From the NCBI GenBank assembly GCA_964495785.1, contig CAZBXL010000007.1, positions 18,083 through 82,082 of the forward strand: a stretch of DNA of 64,000 bases. The letters are read 5' to 3'. Numbering within the stretch: the first letter of the stretch is position 1; each line of letters begins with the position of its first letter. Under the pieces are notes generated by a model. That model did not search any database. It had not been told where the DNA came from and saw nothing but the letters and a program-made list of their open reading frames with translations. This DNA comes from RFSX01 sp964495785. GTDB lineage: Bacteria > Bacteroidota > Bacteroidia > Chitinophagales > Saprospiraceae. Both the position numbers and the translations under genes were made by a program. Below, piece after piece: positions 37,984 through 48,101 of this stretch.

Positions 37984-38595
37984 ATGATAAGAAATATAAT
38001 TTTTGATCTCGGAGGCGTATTAATTGACTGGGATCCTAAGTACGTCTACAGGCAAGTATTCGATACTGAAGAAGAAGTTGATTGGTTCTTAGATAACATC
38101 ACAACTATGGAATGGAATGTAGAACAGGACGGAGGACGGACCATAGACGAAGCCAATAAATTACTAATAGAAAAGTATCCCGAGCATGCAGATAATATCA
38201 AAATCTATTATGACAGATGGACAGAGATGCTCGGTGGCCCTATTGATCATACTGTAGAAACCTTCAGGAAACTAAAGGCAATGGATAAGTATAAAATTGT
38301 AGCACTAACTAACTGGAGTGCTGAGACATTTCCTATTGCTATAGAGAGATATGATTTTCTAAGTTGGTTTGAAGGTATAGTTGTGTCAGGTACTGAGAAA
38401 TGCAAGAAACCAGATCAAAAAATATACGACATCATTCTTGATAGATATAGCCTTGTACCTGATGAGAGTGTATTCATTGATGATAATAAGGATAATATAG
38501 AAGCTGCTGAGAGATTAGGTATACATACAGTACATGCACTCACGCCTAAGCAAGTGAGAACTGATCTTTCAGAACTTCTCAGTGTGGTTATTTAA
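37984..38595 (+). CDS. HAD superfamily hydrolase, subfamily IA (YihX/haloacid dehalogenase-like)
   Basis: 203 residues. Motif I is FDLGGVL with the nucleophile Asp8 and Gly10 at the +2 position, as in YihX-like members; motif II is LTNWSAE (about 106-112); the conserved Lys lies in KCKKPDQKIY; motif III is FIDDNKDN. These enzymes use a phospho-aspartate intermediate on small phosphorylated metabolites. A specific substrate is not apparent. It is divergent from the E1 gene. Confidence 0.88.
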   Translation: MIRNIIFDLGGVLIDWDPKYVYRQVFDTEEEVDWFLDNITTMEWNVEQDGGRTIDEANKLLIEKYPEHADNIKIYYDRWTEMLGGPIDHTVETFRKLKAMDKYKIVALTNWSAETFPIAIERYDFLSWFEGIVVSGTEKCKKPDQKIYDIILDRYSLVPDESVFIDDNKDNIEAAERLGIHTVHALTPKQVRTDLSELLSVVI

Positions 38596-38687
38596 TTAGA
38601 ATCCCTTTTTATTTCATTATTTTCAGATGTCTTCTTTTATAATCAAAGCATATTTCTTGCAAGCATAAATAATAAATAAGAATCTTA

Positions 38688-38695
38688 TAAGTTTA
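38688..38695 (+). promoter_or_regulatory. Possible -7 box TAAGTTTA before a structured RNA
   Basis: One base off TAnnTTTG, 9 nt before the first of three consecutive hairpins. Weak on its own. Confidence 0.25.
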
Positions 38696-38704
38696 ATAAA
38701 AAGA

Positions 38705-38792
38705 AGGTTGCCTAACATCTTAGACAACCTCCGATAGTAAAGCTGATAGTCAGCACTATGAGCCGAGTCATCTCAAGTGATTCGGCTTTTTT
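38705..38792 (+). ncRNA. Candidate three-hairpin small RNA or structured 3' untranslated region
   Basis: Three stem-loops follow one another. The first is AGGTTG(C)CTAA/TTAG(A)CAACCT with loop CATC. The second is ATAGT-aaa-GCTGA/TCAGC-ACTAT with a three-base loop. The third, after a single G, is AGCCGAGTCA/TGATTCGGCT followed by six T. The block lies 109 bp after the HAD gene stop. I do not recognise a known RNA family. Confidence 0.45.
38761..38792 (+). terminator. Rho-independent terminator
   Basis: 10-bp stem AGCCGAGTCA/TGATTCGGCT (one G-U pair), loop TCTCAAG, then six T. It ends the HAD gene transcript or the candidate small RNA. Confidence 0.9.
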
Positions 38793-39098
38793 GTGCTAAC
38801 GCTCAGTAGGCATAGCTTTTTAATGCTCTTAAGGGATGTATTATCGAAATAAAGTGTGAAATGCAGGAGCAGATGTGCTCATAGAAATTAGTTAATTCAC
38901 TGCATAGGAAACTCGATTGAGTAATTATCTGCATAACTCATTTGTATTTAAATATTGCTTGTAAAAGTATACCGGCCAAGGTATAGTAGTCCTGTTATAT
39001 AATTCAACTGAATAATTATTTCTTTATTGTCACCTTGCCGAAATAAAATTTGAAAATAATACCACACCTTACTTAGGCTTATATGAGGGAGCAATCTT
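38793..39098. other. Gene-free stretch
   Basis: About 300 bp with stops in all frames. I see no gene, RNA or strong hairpin; the minus-strand beta-helix gene ends at 39099 without an obvious terminator. Confidence 0.5.
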
Positions 39099-40181
39099 TT
39101 ATTTTATATAATTTCTTTTTATAAAATAAATAGCAAGAATTGAGAGGAATGCAAAGGCTGCAAAAAATAATATTCTACTATGATTTATTTTTTTGGCTAT
39201 GGATGAGTTAGAGATATTATTTACCGAATGATAATACGACATGGTATCCGTGACGATATACGTATCGGTAGAGTCTACTTTATTATCCGTGATGGTAACA
39301 GTTTCTGGAGATGTTTTATTCTCTAATTCTGTAAGCAATATATTCTGAGTATTGTCAGAGAAAGAATTGTTGTTTATGCTTGCTTCAGTTCTTTGCATCA
39401 GATGTATGCCAGTGTGGGTATGAGATATATTGTTATTACTGATTTCAATATCAAATGAGGGACCCCGTGATGTATGTCCTATTTCTAATCCCCTGTTACT
39501 GATATGGCTTATCGTATTATCAGTTATCATAACTCTTTGGCAGGAATTAAGATCTATAGCATCGTCAGAAGCATTTGATATGTCATTGCCGGAGATAAGT
39601 CCATCTGTACACTCAATTAGTTCAACGCCATCAGGTGTCTGTTCTATAACACAATTCTTGATGACGGGTCCTTTCATATTGTGGCACAAGAAGCCTTCAC
39701 CACTATCATTGCCAATTATAGTACAACTATCTATAAGTAAGCTGCCTCCATGATTTGATGAGATCGATTGATTCCATTCTAAAGATCGTGAGTTTTTAAA
39801 TTGACACTTGAAGTACCTGACATCACATTCTAAACTATAGATACTGCCATTCTCAATCTGCACATGATTTAGTACAAGAGAATCTGCTTCTCTGAGCATT
39901 CTTATGATACGCCACTCGTCGTCTAATCGCCTTAAGATAATCGGTTGGCTTTCTGATCCCCGAGCTATGATAGAACCCATTCCAGCAATAAGACCACCTT
40001 TTTCTACCTCTATTACTGATCCAGCTTCTATTAAGAGGACTTCACCTATTTTGACAAGAAACTCTCCGTCGATTTTAAAGGGAGATTGGTTTTCTTTTAT
40101 GTAAATAGTGTCACTGGCCTCTACGATGGTAGTATAGAATAATGAGTACAATATGAATAGAAGAAATGAAAATCTTTTCAA
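39099..40181 (-). CDS. Parallel beta-helix repeat protein with signal peptide and C-terminal membrane anchor (TTG start)
   Basis: 360 residues from a TTG start at 40181. That start gives a textbook signal peptide (MKRFSFLLFILYSLFYTTIV), and a perfect -7 box TATATTTG lies about 30 nt upstream. A longer in-frame ATG start (40367) puts 62 unlikely residues ahead of the signal. After an N-terminal beta segment (about 25-90) the protein is a right-handed parallel beta-helix with NosD-like short repeats (about 100-310: 'I.NC.IEQTPDGVELI', 'GNDISNASDDAIDLNSC', 'ITDNTISHISNRGLEIG'). A final membrane segment (about 335-355) is followed by KRNYIK. Probably displayed on the periplasmic side of the inner membrane. 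It could be a carbohydrate-active or binding protein; no catalytic residues can be named. Confidence 0.8.
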   Translation of the reverse strand: MKRFSFLLFILYSLFYTTIVEASDTIYIKENQSPFKIDGEFLVKIGEVLLIEAGSVIEVEKGGLIAGMGSIIARGSESQPIILRRLDDEWRIIRMLREADSLVLNHVQIENGSIYSLECDVRYFKCQFKNSRSLEWNQSISSNHGGSLLIDSCTIIGNDSGEGFLCHNMKGPVIKNCVIEQTPDGVELIECTDGLISGNDISNASDDAIDLNSCQRVMITDNTISHISNRGLEIGHTSRGPSFDIEISNNNISHTHTGIHLMQRTEASINNNSFSDNTQNILLTELENKTSPETVTITDNKVDSTDTYIVTDTMSYYHSVNNISNSSIAKKINHSRILFFAAFAFLSILAIYFIKRNYIK

Positions 40182-40210
40182 ATTTACTTTTGCTGATTTA
40201 TAAACTAAAT

Positions 40211-40218
40211 CAAATATA
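40211..40218 (-). promoter_or_regulatory. -7 promoter box TATATTTG for the beta-helix gene
   Basis: Exact TAnnTTTG match on the minus strand, predicting a transcription start near 40204 and a short leader to the TTG at 40181. No clear -33 element. The gene-free space 40182-40491 is a divergent promoter region. Confidence 0.5.
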
Positions 40219-40491
40219 CTTATAAGCCCTATCTTCTGATTAATACTTGATTTATAATAGTTCTTTGATATAGAGACTACATGTTTTCCCTTAATAATAT
40301 TTCTATAACATGAGTAGTTTTGTTGATTCCTTACATTTATAAAAAATATACAATAAAAAAGCATCAATTATACGCTTCTGTTGCGTTAGAACTGTGGCGA
40401 AAGTGTATTCCTTCATATATTTATAGTCAGAAACTATTTATAATTTGAAGACTTATCAAAGAAATTTTTTAGAAAACAATTATAATAAGAA

Positions 40492-41403
40492 ATGAGAATT
40501 AATATTATCGGAATTGTGCTTGCATTGGGACTTGTGATGAGTTCATGTGGTACTAAAAAGAAACTGGCAGAAGCACAGGCTAAGTTTGATTCAGAAATGG
40601 CAGTAGCCAATAAGCAGTTAGGAGAATGCGGAGAAGATCTTAACAAATACATGAATAGACTCGCTGAATGCGAAAAAGAAAATGAAAGACTTAAGGCTTC
40701 TGTCAAGTCTACAGAAGAGAAGCTGTCTCTCAGAGAGGAGCAAGTTGAAGATCTGAAGTCTCAGCGAAATCAACAGGTAGAGCAGATCGGTGATCTTACG
40801 GTTCTATCAAAAGGAGCCAACGATAATATAAAAGAAACACTCAGCCAGTTAGAATCTAAAGATAAGTATATCAACCTCCTACAAGCAGCTAAGACTAAAG
40901 TTGATTCTATAAATCTTGCTTTAGCAGTAAATCTTAAAGGTGTTCTCTCTCAAGGTATCAGCGATCAAGATGTTGAGATCAGTGTAGATAAGACTGTTGT
41001 ATTTGTAAATATTTCAGATAAGATGTTGTTCTATAGTGGCCGATCAGATATAACACCTCGTGCTAACGAAGTACTTGGTAAGATAGCTAAGATCATAGAG
41101 TCTCGTCCTAATCTAGAAGTTATGGTAGAAGGATATACTGATAATATGCCTATCTCAAGTTCATGCATGAAAGACAACTGGGACTTAAGTGTTAAGAGAG
41201 CCACCTCTGTAGTAAGAGTCCTACAGCAAGAATACAGTATCGATCCTAATAGATTGATTGCTGCTGGAAGAGGAGAGTATAATGCTCTAGCGAGTAACGA
41301 GACTATCGAAGGCAGATCACAAAATAGAAGAACAAGAATTATCATATTGCCAAAATTAGATCAGTTCTATGATCTACTTAATCCAGACATGGCACCAAAA
41401 TAA
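40492..41403 (+). CDS. OmpA-family outer-membrane lipoprotein
   Basis: 303 residues. Lipoprotein signal with lipobox LVMSSC and lipidated Cys19. Residues about 25-140 form a long coiled coil (KLAEAQAKFDSEM ... EKLSLREEQVEDLK). Residues about 175-300 are the OmpA peptidoglycan-binding domain (VEGYTDN, NWDLSVKRATSVV, NRLIAAGRGEY, RSQNRRTRI). By family knowledge it tethers the outer membrane to peptidoglycan, binding diaminopimelate through the conserved Asp of GYTDN and the Arg of RRTRI. It stands alone and ends at a terminator 24 bp after the stop. Confidence 0.92.
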   Translation: MRINIIGIVLALGLVMSSCGTKKKLAEAQAKFDSEMAVANKQLGECGEDLNKYMNRLAECEKENERLKASVKSTEEKLSLREEQVEDLKSQRNQQVEQIGDLTVLSKGANDNIKETLSQLESKDKYINLLQAAKTKVDSINLALAVNLKGVLSQGISDQDVEISVDKTVVFVNISDKMLFYSGRSDITPRANEVLGKIAKIIESRPNLEVMVEGYTDNMPISSSCMKDNWDLSVKRATSVVRVLQQEYSIDPNRLIAAGRGEYNALASNETIEGRSQNRRTRIIILPKLDQFYDLLNPDMAPK

Positions 41404-41426
41404 ATGTCTTATTATAAGCATTAATG

Positions 41427-41464
41427 AAAAGAGCTTATCTTGTAAAAGGTAAGCTCTTTTTTTT
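41427..41464 (+). terminator. Rho-independent terminator
   Basis: Stem AAGAGCTTA/TAAGCTCTT (loop TCTTGTAAAAGG) followed by eight T. Confidence 0.9.
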
Positions 41465-41531
41465 GTGAAGCAACGTTTTGGTGACACATGAAATAAAGTA
41501 AGTATAGATTCAAAACAAAAATCCATTAGTT

Positions 41532-44500
41532 ATGAAGAATTATCTGACTTTACTGCTCACAGTTATATGCATATACACTGGCCAATCACAGAATATAGAA
41601 GGAGACATACTTGTTTGTACACAGACTTGTGAGGAATATAGCATAGAAGATGGATTAGGTGGTCCCTATTTATGGTCTACAGATATAGGAAGGATGGACT
41701 CTAATCAGGGAGAGAAAGTTGCGATATGTTGGGAGACGGCTGGAGATGGCATTGTCTCAGTATTAGATTTATCAGGTAGTTCTGGATCTCAGAAGACGAA
41801 TCTCAATGTAGAAGTCGTATCCCCACCAATAGCAGATGTTTACTTTCCAGATTTTCCTATTTGTACAAGTTTGGATTCATTAATGGAAGAGAATCCTAAT
41901 ACTGATTTTACGATATTCAAATGTCAGACGGTCTGTGCTGGAAGTACGGTGCATTATTTCGTGCCTGGAATAACACAGGATAGTAATTATGTGAGATGGA
42001 TGGTAGATGGAGGTGCTGTCAGTTATGATCCAAACGAAGAAGAAGGAAATAGCATTAGTGTAACGTGGGGAGAGGGAGGATTCGGTTCTATTACCGTTGA
42101 GGTAAGTAATATCGCAGGATGTTCTGATGCAGAAACATTTTGTATAGAAATATTAGATAATCCAGATGTAACAATTACAAGTAATCAATCGGGATCGCTT
42201 TGTATCGGTCAGGATGTGACATTGTCGGCAGAATCAGATAATGCCGTAGATTTTTATTGGAGCATAGATGATGTAAGTTATGGCGACCAATCTCAAGCAC
42301 ATTTTTCTTTTGATAGTGGAGGGACTTACAATGTAGAGTTAATCACTAACACGGAATGTATGTGTGCTGATACATTGAATTATATCATAGAAGTCATAGA
42401 CACACCTGGTCCAGAAATAGATTGCATATCAACAGCACATATCAATATCCCTCAGACATATTTTGCTACAGATGAATGTGACAGTTATAATTGGACAGTA
42501 GGACCTCAAGGAACTATAATAGAGGGTGGAGGTGCTAATGATAATTTCGTAGTAGTCGAATGGACTGATGGTCCTTATGGTGAAATTTCATTGAATAGTA
42601 TGGGATGCGATAATGTTGTATGCCCTCAGACCACGACAGAATTTGTGCCAGTTATTATTCCTAATTTAGAGATAGCGGGACCTGATATAGTTTGTAATGA
42701 TGGAAAATCTATTTATTCTTTACCATTATATCCGGGTACTATTTATAATTGGTCCCTTACGGGAAATGGTCAAATAATAGAAGGCTTTGGTACCAATGAG
42801 ATTGTGGTACAATGGAACTCTATAGCCTATTTGCCACAGAATGCAACGTTGACAGTTAATTATGAAAATTGCCTTCTTGAGTGTACTGGTACGGCGACTA
42901 AGGATATTACGTCTAAGTTTAGATTTGAAATTTCTGGTTCCGAAAAGTCTATATGTGTAGGTGATCAATTACAATTTTTTTCTATTGCAGGTTATAGCAG
43001 TGTTTTAGGAGATTGGGAGCTCTTTGATAATGATGGAGTTCTATTGGATTCTGAAGTTGGAGCGACTTCATGGAGAGTCGATGCGACTTATGATCCTGGA
43101 TTCTATGTTGTAAAATTATCAGATCAGACAGGTGATTATTGTAATGAATCAGCAGTCACTAATTTCCAAATTTTAGAAAGACCAGAATCGATTACAGCTA
43201 TTGATGGACCTTTAACTGTATGCAAGAATGAAAAGTATGTGTACACGCCAGCATCTGCAGTCGAAGGAAGCGCTTTGCTCAATTGGACATTTAATGATGG
43301 CGGTACTACGACGACTATAGAAGGCCGTTCTGCTGTGTATACTTGGGTATCTGATGGCCCTTATTCTATAAGTGTAGAAGTAGAAGATGATAGATCTTGT
43401 GTTTCTGAACAATATACTATCAGTTTAGAATCTGTCCTCTCTGCTATAATTGAAGGTGATTCTAATTTATGTCTCCATGATACAGGTACATATGAAGTAG
43501 ATAATAACTCAACTGATATAACATGGACGGTTAATCCGTTAGGCGCAGGTACAGTCTATGAAAATGCAGATGGTGTTGCAGAGATTACATGGCATGAGAT
43601 TGGGTCTCATACTGTTTCTGTAGATTTTTGTGGAGCTAATCTATCATACAATGTCGACGTACTATCGCCACCAGAATTTACTTTAGATTACGACAGAGAA
43701 TTATGTGCAGGAGAAAGTACTTCCGTCAATGTAATGACAACAGCTACAGTGTCGTCAGTTGAGATCTTAGATGAAGATGATAATGTAGTAGGTAGCGGAA
43801 CTGATATTGGTCCTGGATACTTCTATGTAGAATTGACTGATGTAACAGGATGTTCTGCAAGACAGCAGATAGGGATAGATACAATTGCGCCGCCAGTTGT
43901 GAGTCTGACAACACCAGATTTTGAGTACTTCTGCCAACCTGCAACAGATAGAGTATTACATGCACCAGATTCTGAAGAAGGCTACATGTATGAATGGTTT
44001 AGAGATGGTGTAACTCTTGGAAATAATAATCCTACCTACAGCACTTCCGATTACGGAGAGTATCAAGTAGAAGTAACAGATATAAGAGGATGTAAGACTT
44101 TATCTAACAGTCTAAACTTAATTGAAAGTTGCGCTACTGATACGATCTTCAATAATACGCCTTGTAACTCAGTAGATACTGTTGGATTTACTTTTGATAA
44201 TACGCCATTTTGTAATGAGTTTCAGTTTACAAATGTTTCGTCCGCAGGACATGATCCTACGTCTATAAGGTATCAGTTCTATGATCCAGTTGTTGGATTT
44301 ACGACATTTAGTACAGAGGAGAATCCGTTGCATATTTTTCCTGCTCCTGGGTATTATAAGGTTGTTATGAGAGGTGACGTTCCTGACATGGATAATCCTG
44401 GCTCTACGTGCTCTGATTATTTTCTTGATATTGTAGAAGTACCGATAGCCGCTTCTTTTCACGTAATAAAGAATTGTGTGAATGAGCCGATGGAATTCAG

Positions 44501-47500
44501 AAATACTTCGACCTTTCTACCAGGTAAAAATATAGTTTCTTACGAATGGGATTTTGGTGATCCTGCAAGTGGAGCTGCTAATATATCTACAGATGCAGAA
44601 GCAACACATACTTATACATCGACAGGTACATATTTGGTTAAGTTGACAATAGAGTCTGACGATGGCTGTCTGTCAAGAGTTATAGAAGAGATTACAGTAT
44701 TTCCAGATGCTGACGTTGATTTTGTATTGCCACGTAATCTTTGTGCTGGCGAGGCACTCAAGTTTGTCACACCTGCAGGGTCTAATCTATCAGATTTTAT
44801 ATGGACATTTGATGATCCTAATGCAACAGCTGCACAAAATATTGTAGAATCTGAGACAGCGATACATTTCTTTAGTGTCTCTGGGACGTATGATGTTACT
44901 CTTGAAGCAAATAATATATTTGGATGCAGCTCTTCTATAACTAAGTCTATAACTGTAGATAATAATTCTCTTACAGGAAGTATTGTTGCGAGTACTAATG
45001 ACCCTATATGCGAAGGAGAGTCAGTAACACTTACTGCACCTACTGGCATAGCGTACATATGGTCTACAGGCGAGACGACAGAAAGTATTGAAGCATTTAA
45101 TCAAGGAAACTACGGTGTTACTGTAACAGGCTCAGATGCATGTAATTTTGTGCCGGAGAAAGTTCTCGTAGAAGTGATACCAAAACCCCAATTTGAAGTT
45201 ATTGGATATACATACCCAGAAGGATATGTATATGATGGATTTCCTAATTTTGGGGCATTAGAATTATGTAAAGGAGAAAGATTTGACTTAGGCACGAGAT
45301 GGCAGAATAACTGGGCTTATTCTTGGAATATATTAGGAGCTACGGGCAGGTATATTAACTACGGTACTTTATCTGCATTGGCATCAGGGACCTACGACAT
45401 CGTTGTGACTGTAAGTGATCCATCTTCTGGTTGTTCTTTTGATTCTGATCCATTCATCCTAACTATCAATGATCTACCTGATGTGGTAAATATTGTCAGT
45501 GATCAAACAGATTTTTGTGAAGGAAAGGACTTTGTTTTTACTGTATCCAATCCATTGCCAAATATGACTTATTATTGGAACAATGGTCATATAGGGGAAT
45601 CGATGACGACTTCTCAAGCAGGTAATTATTTCGCGACCGCAGTTAATGAATTTGGTTGTGCAAGACAGTCTAATTTTTTAAGCATTGATGCTTTGCCTAA
45701 TGTAGATCTTCTACCGCAAGGCTGTCAAGAAGTTTGTTTCCCGTTTGAGTTATGCCTACCCAACTTAGGTTATTCTTATGAACTATTATTAAATGGAGTT
45801 TCTCTCGGTAGTCCTTCATTTAATACGACGTATACTGTCAATGAGGCAGGAGATTATCAGTTCGTAGCAAGCAGTTTTCAGGGATGTACTAATACTTCAG
45901 AGGTGCTTACATTATATCCTGAAGCTTTGAATCATAGCGTTAGCGGAGTTGTATACTTAGATGAAAATCAAAACCAATTATTTGATGGTTCTGACATGTT
46001 ATTAGAAAATGCCTTAGTCTACTTAAGGATAGGCAATGTCAAAATAGATTCTCTTTTATCAGATATTAACGGTGCCTATAGCTTTACAGGAATAGATAGT
46101 AGAAATGTTGTCATAGAAATTAATGCGGAGTCCGTACCTGATGATGTGCCTGCAGAACAATTATTAGCATTCGTAGAATTTGAAGAATGCGAAGATGATG
46201 AGGTGATAGATTTTCCTTTAAATACAGATTGTTCTCCGACTAATGAACTCTTAGATTTGTATGTCTGTGCCGGACAAGACGCGGAATATGAGGGTAACTT
46301 TTATCCTCCAGGTTTTACAGCACCTTTTACCTATCAGTCTGTAAATGGTTGTGATTCTACAGTGGTCCTTACCGTCATAGAATCAGTTCAACCTAATATA
46401 TCTGTGACATCTGACTTAAGTTGTTATGGTCAAGATAATGGTACGCTTACAATAGATCCTGCTACTAATCCCAATTTTTTATTTACTCTGGATAATAGTA
46501 TACCATTCAGTACACAATTGATTTTTGATAATCTGAGTCCAGGGAATTATGATTTATTCATATTAGATGATAACGGTTGCGAATATGTTCTACCACAAGT
46601 CGTTACAGAATCTGCAGAAATAGTTGTCAGTTTAGATCTTGTAGAAGCATGCGAAGGATCAGATAATGGTATATTGAATATTATTGTTGACCCCACATTT
46701 AATTATGAGTATTCATTAGATGGTAGTGCTTTCACCACAGATTTACAGTATAATAACTTAGCAAGCGGAAGTCACTTATTGATTGTCCTTGATGCAGATG
46801 GATGCGAAGTTCAATATCCGTTTGATATTATAGAAAAATCAGGCTTTCAGATTACATTAGATCCTACAGAGACATGTACGAATGCAGATATGGGATCTGT
46901 AGAAATTATTTCTTCTCAGTCTTCAGGATTAACAATGGTATTAGATAATGGTGCTATGGTTACTGATCAATTTGTTTTTGATAATCTATCTGCAGGCAGT
47001 CATACTTTGTTGATAGACGATGGATTGGGATGTGCTCAGGAATTAACCTTTGTGATAGAAAATGAAGCGACGCCGCTTCTCTCTTATGATCTCACGAAGA
47101 CCTGCTCTGGAGTAGCGAGTGGACAGATAGATATTGATGATTTAGGAAGCGGATTTCTATATACAATTGATAATGGCACTTTGAGTACTGATCGAATATT
47201 TAGTGACCTCGCTGAAGGTAATTATGATATACAAGTCCAATCACAATTAGGTTGTATATATGACTTTAATGCAACGATAGAATCTCATCCAGAAATTACA
47301 GCTGAAATCATGGCAGAAGAGTCTTGCCCGGGGATGAGTAATGGTATAATCTTATTAGAAGATATTGACAATGATTTACTCTTATCCATCGATGGTATTA
47401 ATTATGTGACAGAAGATATAATAGGTGACTTAGATGTCAATATGTACCAAGTCTATGTCAAAGACGCAAATGATTGTGTCAGTGAATTATCATTAACGGT

Positions 47501-48035
47501 AGGAGAAGCGGCGCCATTAGAATTATCTTTTGAAGATTATGTTACGGACTGCGGCACAGAATCTTTGATTTTAGAGCCGACGTTGATTTCATCAGCAGGT
47601 GATGTGGAGTATACGTGGAATACAGGTGATGATATGTCATCAATATCTATAGATGAATCAAATGTATACAGTGTTGAAATCTCAGATGAATGCAGTTCTG
47701 AATTTTATGAGTGGGATATAGAATTTATAGAAACTGAGTTTGCAAAAGTATATATGCCTAATATATTGAATCCTGAAGCGGCTGATCCTGTTAATAAGAG
47801 CTTCAAGCCTCTCTTTGGAAGTAATGTCACTGTTGGAGATTTTAATATGAAAATCTATGATAGATGGGGTAATATCATATGTGATAGTGATGATGTAACA
47901 GAAGGGTGGGACGGATTTATCAATGGTACAAAAGCAGATAATGGTGTCTACCTGTGGTCTTATGAAATGGATGTAGAAGAATGTGGTGAAACAAGAACTA
48001 TAAGGCAGGCTGGCGATATCACACTGATAAAGTAG
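41532..48035 (+). CDS. Giant T9SS type B adhesin with PKD and SprB-like repeats
   Basis: 2167 residues with a signal peptide (MKNYLTLLLTVICIYTGQS). The first 950 residues are many Ig/PKD-like modules with 'W...G' and paired Cys. Two clear PKD domains lie at about 986-1143 (YEWDFGDP ... HTYTSTGTYLVKLT; FIWTFDDP ... SGTYDVTLEA). A SdrD B-like module (about 1470-1536: VSGVVYLDENQNQLFDGSD) is followed by five SprB-like repeats of about 75 residues (1621-2000). The end is a type B sorting domain (about 2071-2167: YMPNILNP, MKIYDRWGNII, W.G...G.....GVYLWSYE). Likely a surface adhesin for gliding or biofilm. No PorP/SprF gene lies next to it, so it would have to use one elsewhere. Confidence 0.88.
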   Translation: MKNYLTLLLTVICIYTGQSQNIEGDILVCTQTCEEYSIEDGLGGPYLWSTDIGRMDSNQGEKVAICWETAGDGIVSVLDLSGSSGSQKTNLNVEVVSPPIADVYFPDFPICTSLDSLMEENPNTDFTIFKCQTVCAGSTVHYFVPGITQDSNYVRWMVDGGAVSYDPNEEEGNSISVTWGEGGFGSITVEVSNIAGCSDAETFCIEILDNPDVTITSNQSGSLCIGQDVTLSAESDNAVDFYWSIDDVSYGDQSQAHFSFDSGGTYNVELITNTECMCADTLNYIIEVIDTPGPEIDCISTAHINIPQTYFATDECDSYNWTVGPQGTIIEGGGANDNFVVVEWTDGPYGEISLNSMGCDNVVCPQTTTEFVPVIIPNLEIAGPDIVCNDGKSIYSLPLYPGTIYNWSLTGNGQIIEGFGTNEIVVQWNSIAYLPQNATLTVNYENCLLECTGTATKDITSKFRFEISGSEKSICVGDQLQFFSIAGYSSVLGDWELFDNDGVLLDSEVGATSWRVDATYDPGFYVVKLSDQTGDYCNESAVTNFQILERPESITAIDGPLTVCKNEKYVYTPASAVEGSALLNWTFNDGGTTTTIEGRSAVYTWVSDGPYSISVEVEDDRSCVSEQYTISLESVLSAIIEGDSNLCLHDTGTYEVDNNSTDITWTVNPLGAGTVYENADGVAEITWHEIGSHTVSVDFCGANLSYNVDVLSPPEFTLDYDRELCAGESTSVNVMTTATVSSVEILDEDDNVVGSGTDIGPGYFYVELTDVTGCSARQQIGIDTIAPPVVSLTTPDFEYFCQPATDRVLHAPDSEEGYMYEWFRDGVTLGNNNPTYSTSDYGEYQVEVTDIRGCKTLSNSLNLIESCATDTIFNNTPCNSVDTVGFTFDNTPFCNEFQFTNVSSAGHDPTSIRYQFYDPVVGFTTFSTEENPLHIFPAPGYYKVVMRGDVPDMDNPGSTCSDYFLDIVEVPIAASFHVIKNCVNEPMEFRNTSTFLPGKNIVSYEWDFGDPASGAANISTDAEATHTYTSTGTYLVKLTIESDDGCLSRVIEEITVFPDADVDFVLPRNLCAGEALKFVTPAGSNLSDFIWTFDDPNATAAQNIVESETAIHFFSVSGTYDVTLEANNIFGCSSSITKSITVDNNSLTGSIVASTNDPICEGESVTLTAPTGIAYIWSTGETTESIEAFNQGNYGVTVTGSDACNFVPEKVLVEVIPKPQFEVIGYTYPEGYVYDGFPNFGALELCKGERFDLGTRWQNNWAYSWNILGATGRYINYGTLSALASGTYDIVVTVSDPSSGCSFDSDPFILTINDLPDVVNIVSDQTDFCEGKDFVFTVSNPLPNMTYYWNNGHIGESMTTSQAGNYFATAVNEFGCARQSNFLSIDALPNVDLLPQGCQEVCFPFELCLPNLGYSYELLLNGVSLGSPSFNTTYTVNEAGDYQFVASSFQGCTNTSEVLTLYPEALNHSVSGVVYLDENQNQLFDGSDMLLENALVYLRIGNVKIDSLLSDINGAYSFTGIDSRNVVIEINAESVPDDVPAEQLLAFVEFEECEDDEVIDFPLNTDCSPTNELLDLYVCAGQDAEYEGNFYPPGFTAPFTYQSVNGCDSTVVLTVIESVQPNISVTSDLSCYGQDNGTLTIDPATNPNFLFTLDNSIPFSTQLIFDNLSPGNYDLFILDDNGCEYVLPQVVTESAEIVVSLDLVEACEGSDNGILNIIVDPTFNYEYSLDGSAFTTDLQYNNLASGSHLLIVLDADGCEVQYPFDIIEKSGFQITLDPTETCTNADMGSVEIISSQSSGLTMVLDNGAMVTDQFVFDNLSAGSHTLLIDDGLGCAQELTFVIENEATPLLSYDLTKTCSGVASGQIDIDDLGSGFLYTIDNGTLSTDRIFSDLAEGNYDIQVQSQLGCIYDFNATIESHPEITAEIMAEESCPGMSNGIILLEDIDNDLLLSIDGINYVTEDIIGDLDVNMYQVYVKDANDCVSELSLTVGEAAPLELSFEDYVTDCGTESLILEPTLISSAGDVEYTWNTGDDMSSISIDESNVYSVEISDECSSEFYEWDIEFIETEFAKVYMPNILNPEAADPVNKSFKPLFGSNVTVGDFNMKIYDRWGNIICDSDDVTEGWDGFINGTKADNGVYLWSYEMDVEECGETRTIRQAGDITLIK
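46395..47530 (+). repeat. Five SprB-like protein repeats in the 41532 adhesin
   Basis: Units of about 75 codons share '(C)....NG.(I/L).I', 'F.LDN....T....F.NL..G.Y' and '.D..GC'. They are divergent at the DNA level. Confidence 0.75.
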
Positions 48036-48062
48036 GAATTTATTTACATAAATATAATTAGA

Positions 48063-48101
48063 ATGGGTTCAGCTAAGATGTTAGTTGCAGCCCATTTTTT
48101 T
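48063..48101 (+). terminator. Rho-independent terminator
   Basis: Outer stem ATGGG/CCCAT and inner stem CAGCTAA/TTAGTTG (one G-U pair) with loop GATG, followed by seven T. Confidence 0.85.
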
